64,000 nt of DNA from Methylococcaceae bacterium. GTDB lineage: Bacteria > Pseudomonadota > Gammaproteobacteria > Methylococcales > Methylomonadaceae. The notes beneath the pieces are model-generated. The model was not told the DNA's origin, did not search any database, and saw only the letters and a program-made list of their open reading frames with translations. The number at the start of each line of letters is the position of its first letter. Positions within the stretch are counted from its first letter, which is position 1. The DNA lies in assembly GCA_006844705.1 (NCBI GenBank), contig SPJS01000202.1:1-64000 (forward strand), in the 5' to 3' direction. A program made the translations under genes and the position numbers. Shown piece by piece: positions 47,459 to 56,728 of the stretch.

Positions 47459-48259
47459 CTAGTCAAAAATCGAATTAAAAAACACCTGCATCTTCTGCCA
47501 GGAATCTTTATCTGCATGTGCATCATAAAGCAGAGGTAAATTATGCAATTTACCCAGTTTGTCTGCGTCTTTACTGGTGAAGCTGTGCATGACGCCGGGG
47601 TAATCGATGAATGCATAATCAGCGTTGGCGCTCTCCATTTCCTGTTTGAAGGTGTTGACAGCTTCGGCGGGAACGAATGGGTCGGCAGCGCCATTAAATA
47701 CCATGATTTTTGCTTTGACTTTTCCTGGTTGCGCCGGGGTGTCTGTCGCTAGTGAGCCGTGAAAACTGACCACACCCGCTAAATCGAAACCAGCACGGGC
47801 CATGTGTAATACGGTGCCACCGCCAAAACAATAGCCGATGCCCGCAACGTTGGCAGGATTGACCGTAGGGTGATTACGCAGGATATCCAGGGCGTTTTTA
47901 AAGCGGTTTTCCGCGGCTGACATATCGGCCAGCGCCGCCTGCATAAACTGTTTGGCCTGATCCGGGTGTTCGGTGACCTTGCCTTTGCCGTACATATCCA
48001 GCGCAAAGGCGGTATAGCCCAGGCTGGCCAGCATCTCAGCGCGTTTGCGTGCGTAGGCGTTATGTCCCCACCACTCGTGCACGACAAGCACACCGGGGCG
48101 TTTGCCGCTGATGCTATCGTCATAACTTAAATAACCCTGGTAGACCTGCCCGTCAATTTCATAGTCGATGGTTTCAGAATGGATTGCAGCCTGTCCGACG
48201 ACAGGGATGAAGAAACTGACCAGTACAGCCAGAACAGCTGAACGAAATGTGGATAGCAT
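47459..48259 (-). CDS. Dienelactone hydrolase family protein, exported
   Basis: The 266-residue alpha/beta hydrolase has a signal peptide (about 1-24, ending GQA) and the cysteine nucleophile elbow GIGYCFGGG (C144). The aspartate of NGAADPFVP and the histidine of GVMHSFT complete the triad. HEWWGHNAYARKRAEMLASLGY is the family's N-terminal signature. Family members hydrolyse enol-lactones or other esters; the periplasmic location here argues for a general esterase rather than chloroaromatic catabolism. Confidence 0.87.
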   Translation of the reverse strand: MLSTFRSAVLAVLVSFFIPVVGQAAIHSETIDYEIDGQVYQGYLSYDDSISGKRPGVLVVHEWWGHNAYARKRAEMLASLGYTAFALDMYGKGKVTEHPDQAKQFMQAALADMSAAENRFKNALDILRNHPTVNPANVAGIGYCFGGGTVLHMARAGFDLAGVVSFHGSLATDTPAQPGKVKAKIMVFNGAADPFVPAEAVNTFKQEMESANADYAFIDYPGVMHSFTSKDADKLGKLHNLPLLYDAHADKDSWQKMQVFFNSIFD

Positions 48260-48337
48260 GTTTTTCCCCTAAATGAAAAAGGGTTATAGTAAACCACTGA
48301 TTTGAAATCCCGCTTAATTTCTTTTACAGGTATTTAC

Positions 48338-49204
48338 ATGCAAACAGGATTTATTGGTCTTGGTGCGATGGGCATCGGCATGGCCAAAAATGTAGCCAAA
48401 GCCGGTTTTTTATCGGCCGTTTATAATCGTACGACGGAAAAAGCGACAGCCTTGTCATCTGAACTAGGCGTATGGGCATTTGATTCTCCACAGGAACTGG
48501 CGACACATACCGAGGTGATTTTAATGTGTGTGTCTGCCGATGACGATGTGCTGGCCATGGTAAATGCGGTAGCGACGACACTTAAACCGGGCGGTATTGT
48601 GGTAGACATGTCGACCGTAAGCATGGCCACGGCAAGACAGGCAGAAGCTATTTTGGCAGAACGCCAGATAAGTTTTCTGGACGCGCCGGTTTCAGGAGGT
48701 GTAGAGGGGGCAAAAAATGGCACGCTGGTCATGATGCTGGGTGGCCAGGCCGAGGTGCTGGATAAGGCCTGGCCGGTACTGGAAAGCATGACGGCACGCA
48801 TTGTTCACATGGGTGCTTGCGGTAGCGGACAAGCCACCAAGGCGGTCAATCAGATCATGGCGGCAGGTATCAATCAGGCTGTATGTGAGGCGCTGGCTTT
48901 CGGACAAAAGCAAGGGCTGGATATGGATCAGGTCGTCGAGGTTATCTCAGGTGGTGCGGCGGGTAACTGGTTTTTGCAACATCGCGGCCGGACCATGACC
49001 AAGACTATTTTTCAGCCGGGTTTTAAATTGGCACTGCATCATAAGGATTTGAAAATCTGCCAGGACATGGCAGAGCAAAGCCAGGTCAATTGTGAGTTAA
49101 CCGCAAAGACCTTAACGCAATATGAAACCTTGATGGAACAGGGGTTTGGTGATGAAGACATTTCCGCGTTGTACCGTTTGTTTAACGGTCATTCGGCATT
49201 ATGA
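48338..49204 (+). CDS. NAD(P)-dependent beta-hydroxyacid dehydrogenase (3-hydroxyisobutyrate/tartronate-semialdehyde/glyoxylate reductase type)
   Basis: The protein of about 288 residues has the Rossmann motif GFIGLGAMGIGMAKN, the substrate signature SFLDAPVSGGVEGAKNGTLVMMLGG, and the catalytic lysine helix GSGQATKAVNQIMAAGINQAV. These define the beta-hydroxyacid dehydrogenase family; reduction of succinic semialdehyde or glyoxylate is as likely as 3-hydroxyisobutyrate oxidation. The ATG at 48338 fits the family; twelve upstream in-frame residues are rejected. It is monocistronic and followed by repeat DNA. Confidence 0.88.
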   Translation: MQTGFIGLGAMGIGMAKNVAKAGFLSAVYNRTTEKATALSSELGVWAFDSPQELATHTEVILMCVSADDDVLAMVNAVATTLKPGGIVVDMSTVSMATARQAEAILAERQISFLDAPVSGGVEGAKNGTLVMMLGGQAEVLDKAWPVLESMTARIVHMGACGSGQATKAVNQIMAAGINQAVCEALAFGQKQGLDMDQVVEVISGGAAGNWFLQHRGRTMTKTIFQPGFKLALHHKDLKICQDMAEQSQVNCELTAKTLTQYETLMEQGFGDEDISALYRLFNGHSAL

Positions 49205-49555
49205 CGGAACAACAGGACATCAACAGACGCAGCGCATCGTCTTAATAATGTGGTGGTGTGCTTGTCGCTTGTTTGTGGTGAGACCGACAGCCTCCTAGGA
49301 GACTGTCGGATTATGGATGATTCTACTGCGGCGATGGGACATCGGCTGATTTTTCCGTTCTTTTTCGTTACGTAGCGCCACTATGCGCCTCAAAAGATCA
49401 AAAAAATCCGCTCAATGTCCCACTCACCTCGCTACGAACCCCATAACCCGACAGCCTCCTAGCCGTCTTACCACCTTAAAAACCCTTTCCTGGTTGCGAT
49501 CAGCCCTCCTTCTCTCGCGTAAGCAGAAGGAGATCTGTTTGCTGATCACTACGAA
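49205..49555. other. Intergenic region filled by MITE-like DNA
   Basis: There is no gene here. A complete 168-bp repeat copy (listed) is preceded at 49283-49294 by the right end of another copy (CCGACAGCCTCC), so two elements once abutted at a shared CTAG. The remaining bases next to the aldehyde dehydrogenase stop show nothing else. Confidence 0.5.
49295..49462. mobile_element. MITE-like element, full copy A
   Basis: This 168-bp non-coding element is bounded by CTAG and has about 22-bp terminal inverted repeats, GAGACTGTCGGATTATGG on the left and CCATAACCCGACAGCCTC on the right. The interior also pairs (GATTTTTCCG against AAAAAAATCCG; GTAGCGCCACTATGCGCC), so the whole unit can form one hairpin. 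It is nearly identical to 53673-53839. No transposase gene with these ends is in the window. Confidence 0.75.
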
Positions 49556-51076
49556 TTAAAAGAAGCCTAATGGATTAATATCATAACTGACCAGCATGTT
49601 TTTGGTCTGTTGGTAATGATCCAGCATCATCTTGTGGGTCTCGCGGCCGATACCGGATTTTTTATACCCGCCGAATGCCGCGTGTGCCGGATAGTGGTGG
49701 TAGCAGTTGATCCATACTCTACCCGCCTGAATGCCGCGGCCCATACGTTGCGCCCGGTTTATGTCGCGCGTCCACACGCCTGCACCCAGACCAAATTCGG
49801 TATCATTGGCTATGGCAAGGGCTTCGGCTTCATCCTTGAATGTGGTGACAGAAATTACAGGGCCAAAGATCTCTTCCTGAAAAACACGCATGTTATTGCT
49901 GCCTTTCAATACGGTAGGCTGAATGTAATAACCTTCACCAAAATCGGCACCGATGTTTTCCACGCTACCGCCGGTCAGCACTTCCGCACCTTCTTTTTTA
50001 CCGATTTCGACATAGCTTAGAATTTTGTCGAATTGCTCCTGCGAAGCCTGTGCACCGACCATGGTTTCAGTATCCAGAGGGTTGCCGCGTTTGATTTGTT
50101 TGACGCGCTCAATCATCTTGCTGATAAATTCATCGTAAATGCTTTCCTGCACCAACAGACGTGAGGGACAGGTACATACTTCACCTTGATTAAAAAATGC
50201 CAGAACCGAGCCTTCAATGCATTTGCTGACAAAATCATCTTCCTGTTGCAGCACATCTTCAAAATAAACATTAGGCGATTTACCGCCCAGCTCGACCGTA
50301 GACGGGATGATATTGTCTGCCGCGCATTTCAGAATATGTGAGCCGACAGGTGTAGAGCCGGTGAAGGCAATTTTGGCGATGCGTTTGCTGGTCGCCAATG
50401 CCTGCCCTGCTTCTGCACCAAAGCCATTGACGATATTTAGCACACCAGCCGGAAGCAGGTCACCGATGACGTCCATCAACAGCAGGATGGATGCCGGAGT
50501 TTGTTCGGCCGGCTTCATCACTACGCAGTTTCCGGCTGCCAGGGCCGGTGCCAGTTTCCAGCAGGCCATCAGCAGCGGAAAGTTCCACGGAATGATCTGG
50601 CCAACTACACCTAAAGGTTCATGAAAATGATACGCCACGGTGTTTGTGTCAATATCACTGAGCGTGCCTTCCTGCGCACGAATGCAACCGGCAAAGTAAC
50701 GGAAATGATCGACACACAAGGGTACATCGGCTGCCAGTGTTTCACGCACGGCCTTGCCGTTATCCCAGGTTTCGGCAATGGCCAGCATTTCAATATTGGC
50801 TTCAATGCGATCGGCAATTTTCAGCAACAGATTGGAGCGCTCGGCGACGGAGGTGCTGCCCCAGCTTTCACGAACAGCGTGGGCAGCATCCAGTGCCAGT
50901 TCAATATCTTCAGTAGTTGAGCGGGGAATTTTGCAAAACACCTGCCCATTCACCGGGCTGGTATTGTCAAAATAGTGGCCTTTAACCGGCGCAACCCAGT
51001 TGCCGCCAATGTAGTTCTCGTATTGGGGTTTGAACTGAACTTTGCTGTCCTCTGAATTGGGGTTACTGTAGATCAT
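49556..51076 (-). CDS. NAD-dependent aldehyde dehydrogenase (AldB/ExaC type)
   Basis: The 506-residue enzyme oxidises aldehydes such as acetaldehyde to acids. It shows [39 protein letters not shown], the general base [14 protein letters not shown], and the nucleophile cysteine in [14 protein letters not shown]. The GEVCTCPSR variant and the ending [24 protein letters not shown] are typical of AldB/ExaC/AcoD proteins. It has its own upstream region of about 210 bases; I looked for a sigma-54 promoter there and did not find one. Confidence 0.94.
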   Translation of the reverse strand: MIYSNPNSEDSKVQFKPQYENYIGGNWVAPVKGHYFDNTSPVNGQVFCKIPRSTTEDIELALDAAHAVRESWGSTSVAERSNLLLKIADRIEANIEMLAIAETWDNGKAVRETLAADVPLCVDHFRYFAGCIRAQEGTLSDIDTNTVAYHFHEPLGVVGQIIPWNFPLLMACWKLAPALAAGNCVVMKPAEQTPASILLLMDVIGDLLPAGVLNIVNGFGAEAGQALATSKRIAKIAFTGSTPVGSHILKCAADNIIPSTVELGGKSPNVYFEDVLQQEDDFVSKCIEGSVLAFFNQGEVCTCPSRLLVQESIYDEFISKMIERVKQIKRGNPLDTETMVGAQASQEQFDKILSYVEIGKKEGAEVLTGGSVENIGADFGEGYYIQPTVLKGSNNMRVFQEEIFGPVISVTTFKDEAEALAIANDTEFGLGAGVWTRDINRAQRMGRGIQAGRVWINCYHHYPAHAAFGGYKKSGIGRETHKMMLDHYQQTKNMLVSYDINPLGFF

Positions 51077-51293
51077 GAAATACCTCGGTGTGTCTGGTTG
51101 TTATAGATCAGTTAAATTACTGATGCCTGTTTTCAATATTTTAAACTATAATTTCTGTGCATTGCATTTTTACAAATGCTGCCAATAATAAAAAATATGG
51201 TTATCTTTAATTAAGATGAATTCACCGGGAAAGGCTAGTTTTTCAAGCACTTTAAAGCTTGATTATTGAACATAACACAGAGGATTGTCCTTA

Positions 51294-51809
51294 ATGGCTA
51301 CACCTGCCCACCCTTTTATTATTGACCTTGAAGCGTCTGGTTTTGGCGCACATAGTTTTCCGATTGAAGTTGGTTATGCCTTAGGCACGGATTGCCGTTA
51401 CAGCATGCTGATTACGCCCAACGATGACTGGACTTACTGGGATGAAAAGGCTGAGAAAGTGCATGGCATCAGTCGTGATGTGTTGCAACGTTCAGGTCAC
51501 CCGGTTGAAGATGTCGCGGAGCGCTTAAACCAGGCACTGGCGGGTCTAACCTTATATTCTGATGGCTGGGTGGTAGACAGCCCCTGGCTGAAAAAACTGT
51601 TTTTTGCTGCCAAAATGGACATGCAGTTTAACATCACTCCACTGGAATACATTCTGAAAGAAGCGCAAATGGCTATCTGGCACGAAACCAGGAATCAGCT
51701 GCAAAAGGAAATGGATCTCGTCAGGCACCGTGCCAGTTACGATGCCTGGGTGATTCAGGAAACCTACAAACGTACCCTTCAGCTATCAGCGTTAGCGACA
51801 ACTGACTAA
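51294..51809 (+). CDS. Putative 3'-5' exonuclease (DnaQ-like fold)
   Basis: The 171-residue protein has a DEDDh-like arrangement. FIIDLEASGFGAHSFPIEVGYAL supplies D and E, KVHGIS follows, VVDSPWLKKLF takes the place of the second aspartate region, and RHRASYDAWV supplies the terminal H and D. It is shorter and more diverged than standard exonucleases, so nuclease activity is inferred, not certain. AGAGGA precedes the ATG at 51294. It is convergent with the holin gene with 4 bases of overlap. Confidence 0.65.
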   Translation: MATPAHPFIIDLEASGFGAHSFPIEVGYALGTDCRYSMLITPNDDWTYWDEKAEKVHGISRDVLQRSGHPVEDVAERLNQALAGLTLYSDGWVVDSPWLKKLFFAAKMDMQFNITPLEYILKEAQMAIWHETRNQLQKEMDLVRHRASYDAWVIQETYKRTLQLSALATTD

Positions 51810-52237
51810 CCCTTGGCGATAGAGTCATGACGTGTGCCGGGTGATCTTGCATTCATATATTGCTTGGTGATTTTTTCTGCAGAACGTCCAGCGACATAAC
51901 CCCCTAACCCAATCTGCAGTAAGGTCCAGGCCTCGTCTGCCAGTGGCGACGCCAGCAAACCGAAACTGTCACACACCACCAGCACCAAAAACGTCAACAT
52001 GGTAATCGGTCGCCAGTTGCGCTGTATCCACGATTGCCCGGTGGCTTCCGCAGTAATAATCTGGGTTTTACTTTCCAGCAATTTTGTCTCGTAATCAATA
52101 ACTTTGGCCAGCAACTCGTTTTCCACGCGTTTGATTTCGCGTTGCATAATCAGTTTTTCTTCATCGCTGGTATGCAGTTCATCGACCAGTTTTACGGCGG
52201 GTTCAAAAATACTACTGATAAAAGCAAGTACGCTCAT
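51806..52237 (-). CDS. Holin-like three-span membrane protein (GTA-type holin)
   Basis: The 143-residue protein has a charged helical N-terminal part (about 1-65) and two or three hydrophobic segments. The most characteristic stretch, ATGQSWIQRNWRPITMLTFL then WTLLQIGLGGYVAGRSAEKI, fits the 'holin of 3TMs, for gene-transfer release' family. It would permeabilise the inner membrane to let an endolysin out. It lies 21 bases after the muramidase gene on the same strand, forming a two-gene lysis unit. Confidence 0.78.
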   Translation of the reverse strand: MSVLAFISSIFEPAVKLVDELHTSDEEKLIMQREIKRVENELLAKVIDYETKLLESKTQIITAEATGQSWIQRNWRPITMLTFLVLVVCDSFGLLASPLADEAWTLLQIGLGGYVAGRSAEKITKQYMNARSPGTRHDSIAKG

Positions 52238-52258
52238 GTGGTTTTCCCCTCGGGTTTA

Positions 52259-53626
52259 TTAACTCAAATTATGCTGCAGGGCTTTAAATGCCCGGTAATG
52301 ATCATCAATCCATTTGCCGTATTTTTCTTTTTGCCCCGATCCATTGTAGGCACCGGCAAAACTTACAAAATCCAGCGATTGCAGATTGCGAATCATGCGA
52401 TCATCAAAGAAATCAAACAGCCCGTTGATCTGTGCGGCAATATCATTGGAAAAAGCCACAAACATATTGCCGACAGACGGATAACCAATGCGCTGATAGT
52501 TAAACCCCATAATCTGGGGCAATCCCATGCTGATCGAATACATGGCGGCATCGGCATCTAGACTGCGGGCAAAATCATATACCTGCCATTCCTTAACCTG
52601 ATTGCCATGAAATGACTGCCAAGGATCAATGTGGGTAGATCGCCAGCGATGGCCTTTCCAGGCTTGCCCGGATTGGTACTGGAAATGGGTGCTGAATTGT
52701 TGCGGAAATTGTCGCCCCCAATATTTTCTGAAGATATGGTTTTCAAATCGAATAATCATGCGCCCCTGATTGTTCTCTTCAAAGCCTTTGCCAGAGCTTT
52801 CAACGCACAGCACAGCAACAGCACAGGCAACATCAATCCCCATACGTTGACTTAACTGCTGCAATAACGCGCCGAACCTGTTCCATGTACGTGCCACTTT
52901 TTGCTGTTGAGGGGAGCCAATCACCGGTAGCTGACGGATAAGCGGGAAATTCGATTCTGTCGCTACGGCATCGGATTGTGAAACCGGCATCTCCGGTGCA
53001 GTTTCTTCCAGCACATCTGCCATCAGCGGTAATGCTTCGTCTTCAGCTACCGGTCGCGTGAATTTTTTATGCACATAGGCCGTGTTGCCATTGAAAACAA
53101 ATGCCAGCCAGTTGCCATAGCTTTGGATGATTTGCAGAACGATGCCTCGGCTGACATGGCCCAGGATGGATGCGCCTGTGGACGGGCCGCTGCGCACATT
53201 GAGCGTTTCGACGGTGATTTCAACCTGAGCACGTTGACTGGCGGGAAACACCTCAACATAATCAGCGGCGACATAGGCCACATCATTATTGAATTCAATT
53301 TCCAGACATTGGTCCAGATGAGCAAGTATATTGACCCGGGTGCCTTCGCTTAATGTAGCTAAAAGGTCTGCAGACAATGCCGGTTGAGCACGTACGTTTA
53401 ATAATGTCGGTAGGGTAATCCCGGTACTGAACCGCGAATTATTCTGTTGGGTAACATAATGCCTGGAGATGAACCCTGTAGAATTCTGATAGGGGATTTC
53501 ATACCAATCATCATTGGAGCCCACGATTTTTACGGTGGTTCCTTCGGGTAGCACGCCCATGACATGGGAAACAATGGATGGGATAGCGCGTACATTCAAC
53601 GCGCTTGCTGAAACGGTAGCTAACAT
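52259..53626 (-). CDS. Endolysin: three SH3b domains plus N-acetylmuramidase (DUF3380)
   Basis: The 455-residue protein has three bacterial SH3 repeats at about 2-60, 75-130 and 137-190, each with ALNVRAIPS, LLNVRAQPA or TLNVRSGPS. An acidic linker follows (about 190-235), then a muramidase domain with VACAVAVLCVESSGKGFEEN, MIIRFENHIF, MGLPQIMGFNYQRIGY and FAGAYNGSG, typical of N-acetylmuramidase endolysins. There is no signal peptide, so export needs the adjacent holin. N-terminal SH3 arrays are more usual in Gram-positive lysins. The start lacks a strong ribosome-binding site. Confidence 0.83.
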   Translation of the reverse strand: MLATVSASALNVRAIPSIVSHVMGVLPEGTTVKIVGSNDDWYEIPYQNSTGFISRHYVTQQNNSRFSTGITLPTLLNVRAQPALSADLLATLSEGTRVNILAHLDQCLEIEFNNDVAYVAADYVEVFPASQRAQVEITVETLNVRSGPSTGASILGHVSRGIVLQIIQSYGNWLAFVFNGNTAYVHKKFTRPVAEDEALPLMADVLEETAPEMPVSQSDAVATESNFPLIRQLPVIGSPQQQKVARTWNRFGALLQQLSQRMGIDVACAVAVLCVESSGKGFEENNQGRMIIRFENHIFRKYWGRQFPQQFSTHFQYQSGQAWKGHRWRSTHIDPWQSFHGNQVKEWQVYDFARSLDADAAMYSISMGLPQIMGFNYQRIGYPSVGNMFVAFSNDIAAQINGLFDFFDDRMIRNLQSLDFVSFAGAYNGSGQKEKYGKWIDDHYRAFKALQHNLS

Positions 53627-54121
53627 GGCGCCCTCCAGTTGTTGATATTGTTAGTATTATGGCGCTAATCTCCTAGGAGACTGTCGGATTATGGATGAGT
53701 CTACTGCGGCGATGGGGCATCGGCTGATTTTTCCGGTCTTCTTCGTTGCGTAGCGCCACTATGCGCCTCAAAAGATCAAAAAAATCCGCGCGATGCCCCT
53801 TCGCCTCGCGACGAACCCCATAACCCGACAGCCTCCTAGACAGCATTTATTATCAAACTATCAATAAGAGTTTGGAATCACTATGAACTATTTCACATTA
53901 AGTTACTCGGTTTTTCCTATGACTTCTGCGATGATCGACAGGAGGCAACGCATACCTGATCGTCGTTCTATGTATAATGTCCCCAGTATCCTCTGCACGA
54001 CCTGATCATCCGTTAAACAATTCATTTTTATACACCCATACAACGACCTTCTTGAGAAGGGAAAATTGTTGTTAGGATAAATTACTACGCTCATTGTTTG
54101 CGTGAGTTAAGGAACCTCTGA
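53627..54121. other. Intergenic region with MITE copy, no firm gene
   Basis: It holds the full repeat at 53673-53839. A minus-strand frame of about 40-60 codons (53903-54094, containing MNCLTDDQVVQRILGTLYIE) has no ribosome-binding site and no recognised match. The remainder shows nothing further. Confidence 0.4.
53673..53839. mobile_element. MITE-like element, full copy B
   Basis: This 167-bp copy is nearly identical to 49295-49462, with the same CTAG flanks, terminal inverted repeats and hairpin-forming interior. It is inserted upstream of the endolysin gene. Confidence 0.75.
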
Positions 54122-56209
54122 TCAATGTTCAGATACTTTAACCGCCACTCTGGCTGTATCGGAAGCAGGGTCGTCTGCCGGAACCGCACAGCACAATAAC
54201 ACTTCTTCCTGATCTACCAGCGTTGCGTTAACCGGGGTTCGATAATTAATTTTACCTTGTAGCAGCCGGGCTTTGCATTCTCCGCATTGCCCCTGGCGAC
54301 AGCCAAAGGGAGGATGCAGTCCATGCGCTTCAGCAAGTTCCAGGAGACTGCCATCTTCAGTGCTCCATTGCAATTCAACATCATCAGGATGGAATGTCAC
54401 AACAGCACGCCTGGCCGTGTTGTTTGCGATCTCGGGGTCTTCGGTTTGCTCTCGTTGCAGGGAGGAAGGACCGAAGGATTCGGCGTAAATATCACTGTCA
54501 GCCACCGCTAATGCTCTCAGTGCATCATATTGCGCTTGCATAAATCCGCCAGGGCCACATAGAAACACGTCCAGTTCGGTGGTAGGCAGATGGTTTTGCA
54601 ACAAGGCTTTATTGATTCTTCCTTGCACATCGTATTCCCTGCCCAGAACTAAATAATGTTCCGGTTGGCTGAGCGCCCATACCGTTTTGAAGGCAGGGTG
54701 ATGGTCAGCCAGTTTCATGATGTCGTCGTAAAACGCTCTCTCCCCTGCACTGCGGGCACTGTGAATAAACAGTACCGGACGCACCGTGCGGGTACGCAAG
54801 CCTTCCTGAAATATATGCCGTGCCATGGCCAGCATAGGCGTGATGCCAATCCCGGCGGACAATAGCAGAACCGGTTTTTGCAGCTCTTCTGTTAACACAA
54901 ACTCGCCGCGTGGCATTTTGACCTGCAAGGTTGAACCCGTCGCCACAGACTGATGCAGGTAACTTGAAAACACACCAGGTGGAATGGTTGCTGATCCCTG
55001 TTCATGTTTAACGCTGATGCGCAGCAACGTGTCAGCGGGCGCACTGGATACGGTATAGGTGCGACTGTGTTCTTTACCGTCAATGGTGGCTTTCACGGTT
55101 AAAAACTGGCCGGGTTTAACGTCGGGGCTGATATCGGCAGGTGGCTGCAGGTAAAATGATTTCACCTGCAGGCTTTCCTGCTGTATGCGTACAACCTGAT
55201 AATCCAGCCATTGATCGCGCAACGTGTCTGCTTTTTGTGCAGCGGCAGCGTGAGCCCAGTTGCCAGCGAGCAGACTGTTGGGTGAGTATTCATCAAAATG
55301 CCAGCGCAGCGGCAATGCGTTTTTTATCCAGCGACCGTGTTCAAGCGTGAATGTCCAGAAGCGTTCGGCCCCTTTGTAATAGGGGTGATCTACCTCTTCC
55401 AGAATGGCTACACGACCGGTCAGCATCAGCACATGGCCACGTTCAAAATCGATGAACAATAAACCTGCTTTGGGGTTTTCAATAAAATTACCCAGGGTAT
55501 TGAAATGATGGTTGCCGGGATAATCCGGAATGGTCAGTTTGCGCGTGTTATCTACGCGGATAAATCCCGGTTGTCCGCCACGATGTGATACATCGGCACC
55601 GCGACTGGCGTCCCCTTTCTGGGCGGGGACATAACTGGCCACGAAAAATGTATCGCTTTGTTCGATGAACGTCCGGGTGTGTTGATCAAACTGATGAATC
55701 AGTTGTGTTTCGGGGCTAGAGTGATGGGGCGCGGAGGTAGACAAGGTTCGAGCCTGGATATATTGCGGGCAATTTCCAAAACTCTGATCTGCACGCAGTT
55801 GAACCGTGCCTTTCCGGGATTCGGTGATATGCGCGGCCAGCCGGTTTCGACGACGAGTGCGCAGGTCGATACCAAGCAATCCAATATGAGCACCGGGCTG
55901 CAAGATGTGTTGTAACGGGTCACCGGCGACAGGGGTTGCGTGGATGTTCAGATGATCAGGATCAGGAGAATGAAGGAAACCAGGCTCTCCACATAACACA
56001 GAAGCCCAGGGCCACCCCTGGCTGTCGGCATGGCCAATAATGACATACGGCAGATGATGATAAAAATCCTGATGCTGTTCGGGTAAATAATCACGAATGA
56101 CTTTGCTGCCGAATTGTTCCATGCTTTCGCGCACGCCCAATTGACGTTGTAAATGGTGTTCACCCGCATGAAAGGGTGATGCTGTTTTGCTTGGGGTGAT
56201 CGTATTCAT
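54122..56209 (-). CDS. Fused PNPOx-like / FAD-NAD(P) reductase / [2Fe-2S] ferredoxin protein
   Basis: The 695-residue cytoplasmic redox protein has three parts. Residues about 45-330 are a split-barrel flavin domain of the pyridoxamine-phosphate-oxidase superfamily (VIGHADSQGWPWASVLCGEPGF, GNFIENPKAGLLFIDFERG). Residues about 345-590 are a ferredoxin-reductase module with HSRTYTVSSAP (FAD) and KPVLLLSAGIGITPMLAMA (NAD(P)). The last 90 residues are a plant-type ferredoxin with GCRQGQCGECKARLLQG and a distal cysteine in LLCCAVP. The layout resembles enzymes coupled to NO or electrophile detoxification; the substrate is unknown. It is the last gene of the glutaredoxin-GST-VOC unit. Confidence 0.85.
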   Translation of the reverse strand: MNTITPSKTASPFHAGEHHLQRQLGVRESMEQFGSKVIRDYLPEQHQDFYHHLPYVIIGHADSQGWPWASVLCGEPGFLHSPDPDHLNIHATPVAGDPLQHILQPGAHIGLLGIDLRTRRRNRLAAHITESRKGTVQLRADQSFGNCPQYIQARTLSTSAPHHSSPETQLIHQFDQHTRTFIEQSDTFFVASYVPAQKGDASRGADVSHRGGQPGFIRVDNTRKLTIPDYPGNHHFNTLGNFIENPKAGLLFIDFERGHVLMLTGRVAILEEVDHPYYKGAERFWTFTLEHGRWIKNALPLRWHFDEYSPNSLLAGNWAHAAAAQKADTLRDQWLDYQVVRIQQESLQVKSFYLQPPADISPDVKPGQFLTVKATIDGKEHSRTYTVSSAPADTLLRISVKHEQGSATIPPGVFSSYLHQSVATGSTLQVKMPRGEFVLTEELQKPVLLLSAGIGITPMLAMARHIFQEGLRTRTVRPVLFIHSARSAGERAFYDDIMKLADHHPAFKTVWALSQPEHYLVLGREYDVQGRINKALLQNHLPTTELDVFLCGPGGFMQAQYDALRALAVADSDIYAESFGPSSLQREQTEDPEIANNTARRAVVTFHPDDVELQWSTEDGSLLELAEAHGLHPPFGCRQGQCGECKARLLQGKINYRTPVNATLVDQEEVLLCCAVPADDPASDTARVAVKVSEH

Positions 56210-56231
56210 GTTGACCTCGTAAAAAAAATTC

Positions 56232-56271
56232 CTGCCTGACTAATATGATGGGGGAACAGGCAGGAATAAGG
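56232..56271 (-). terminator. Stem-loop before the flavoprotein gene
   Basis: ATTCCTGCCTG and CAGGCAGGAAT pair perfectly over 11 bases around an 18-base loop. It lies in the 72-base gap between the VOC gene and the flavoprotein gene, so it may attenuate or stabilise the operon transcript. Confidence 0.5.
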
Positions 56272-56281
56272 GGGGGTGAGG

Positions 56282-56683
56282 TTACTTTTCAGCACGAAGC
56301 TCTACCTGATTGCCAGCAATATCCTTAATATAAATCGAATGCCCGTTTCCCTGGGCGCCATAGCGTTCGGTAAAGTCTCCGCAATCCACCTGGTGCAGTT
56401 GCAAAAAAGCTTTCAACTCAGCTTCATCAAAGGCGGCGATGCGTAAACAAAAGTGGTCGACATTATTGCCGCTCTCAGTCGGTGCCGCGCCGCCCGTTTG
56501 CCCCAGTTTGCCATTAACATCCACAATATCGATTAATGCCGTCCCTGCACGCAGTTGGGTCAAGCCCATTGCGTCACTGCTACGTTCCAGCGTACAGCCA
56601 AGTACAGTGCAGTAAAAATCAATCAGCGCCTGGTATTGATCGGTACGCAGCACGATATGGTCAATAGCGAGTGGTTTAATCAT
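56282..56683 (-). CDS. VOC-superfamily (glyoxalase-like) protein
   Basis: The 133-residue protein has two beta-alpha-beta-beta-beta units: AIDHIVLRTDQYQALIDFYCTVLGCTLER and later NNVDHFCLRIAAFDEAELKAFL ... GHSIYIKDIAGNQVELR. Metal ligands expected for this fold, H9 and the late glutamate (VELR), are present. The type is often annotated as a glyoxalase or virulence-factor-like dioxygenase; a glutathione-dependent reaction is suggested only by the neighbouring GST and glutaredoxin genes. Confidence 0.83.
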   Translation of the reverse strand: MIKPLAIDHIVLRTDQYQALIDFYCTVLGCTLERSSDAMGLTQLRAGTALIDIVDVNGKLGQTGGAAPTESGNNVDHFCLRIAAFDEAELKAFLQLHQVDCGDFTERYGAQGNGHSIYIKDIAGNQVELRAEK

Positions 56684-56728
56684 GGTTAAAACCTCTTGGA
56701 TGTTAAGTTCATACGCTTGACAGTGGCA

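Noticed and set aside
51077-51293. Possible sigma-54 promoter for the aldehyde dehydrogenase (such genes are often RpoN-dependent)
   Set aside because: No GG-N10-GC in the right orientation and no copy of the shared upstream palindrome were found.
53903-54094. A 63-codon minus-strand open frame between the MITE and the redox fusion gene
   Set aside because: No ribosome-binding site, no recognised motif, and a composition that does not look coding. Kept only as a remark in the intergenic entry.
51806-54121. Prophage
   Set aside because: Only lysis-type genes are present; no structural, packaging, integration or attachment-site features were seen on either side.
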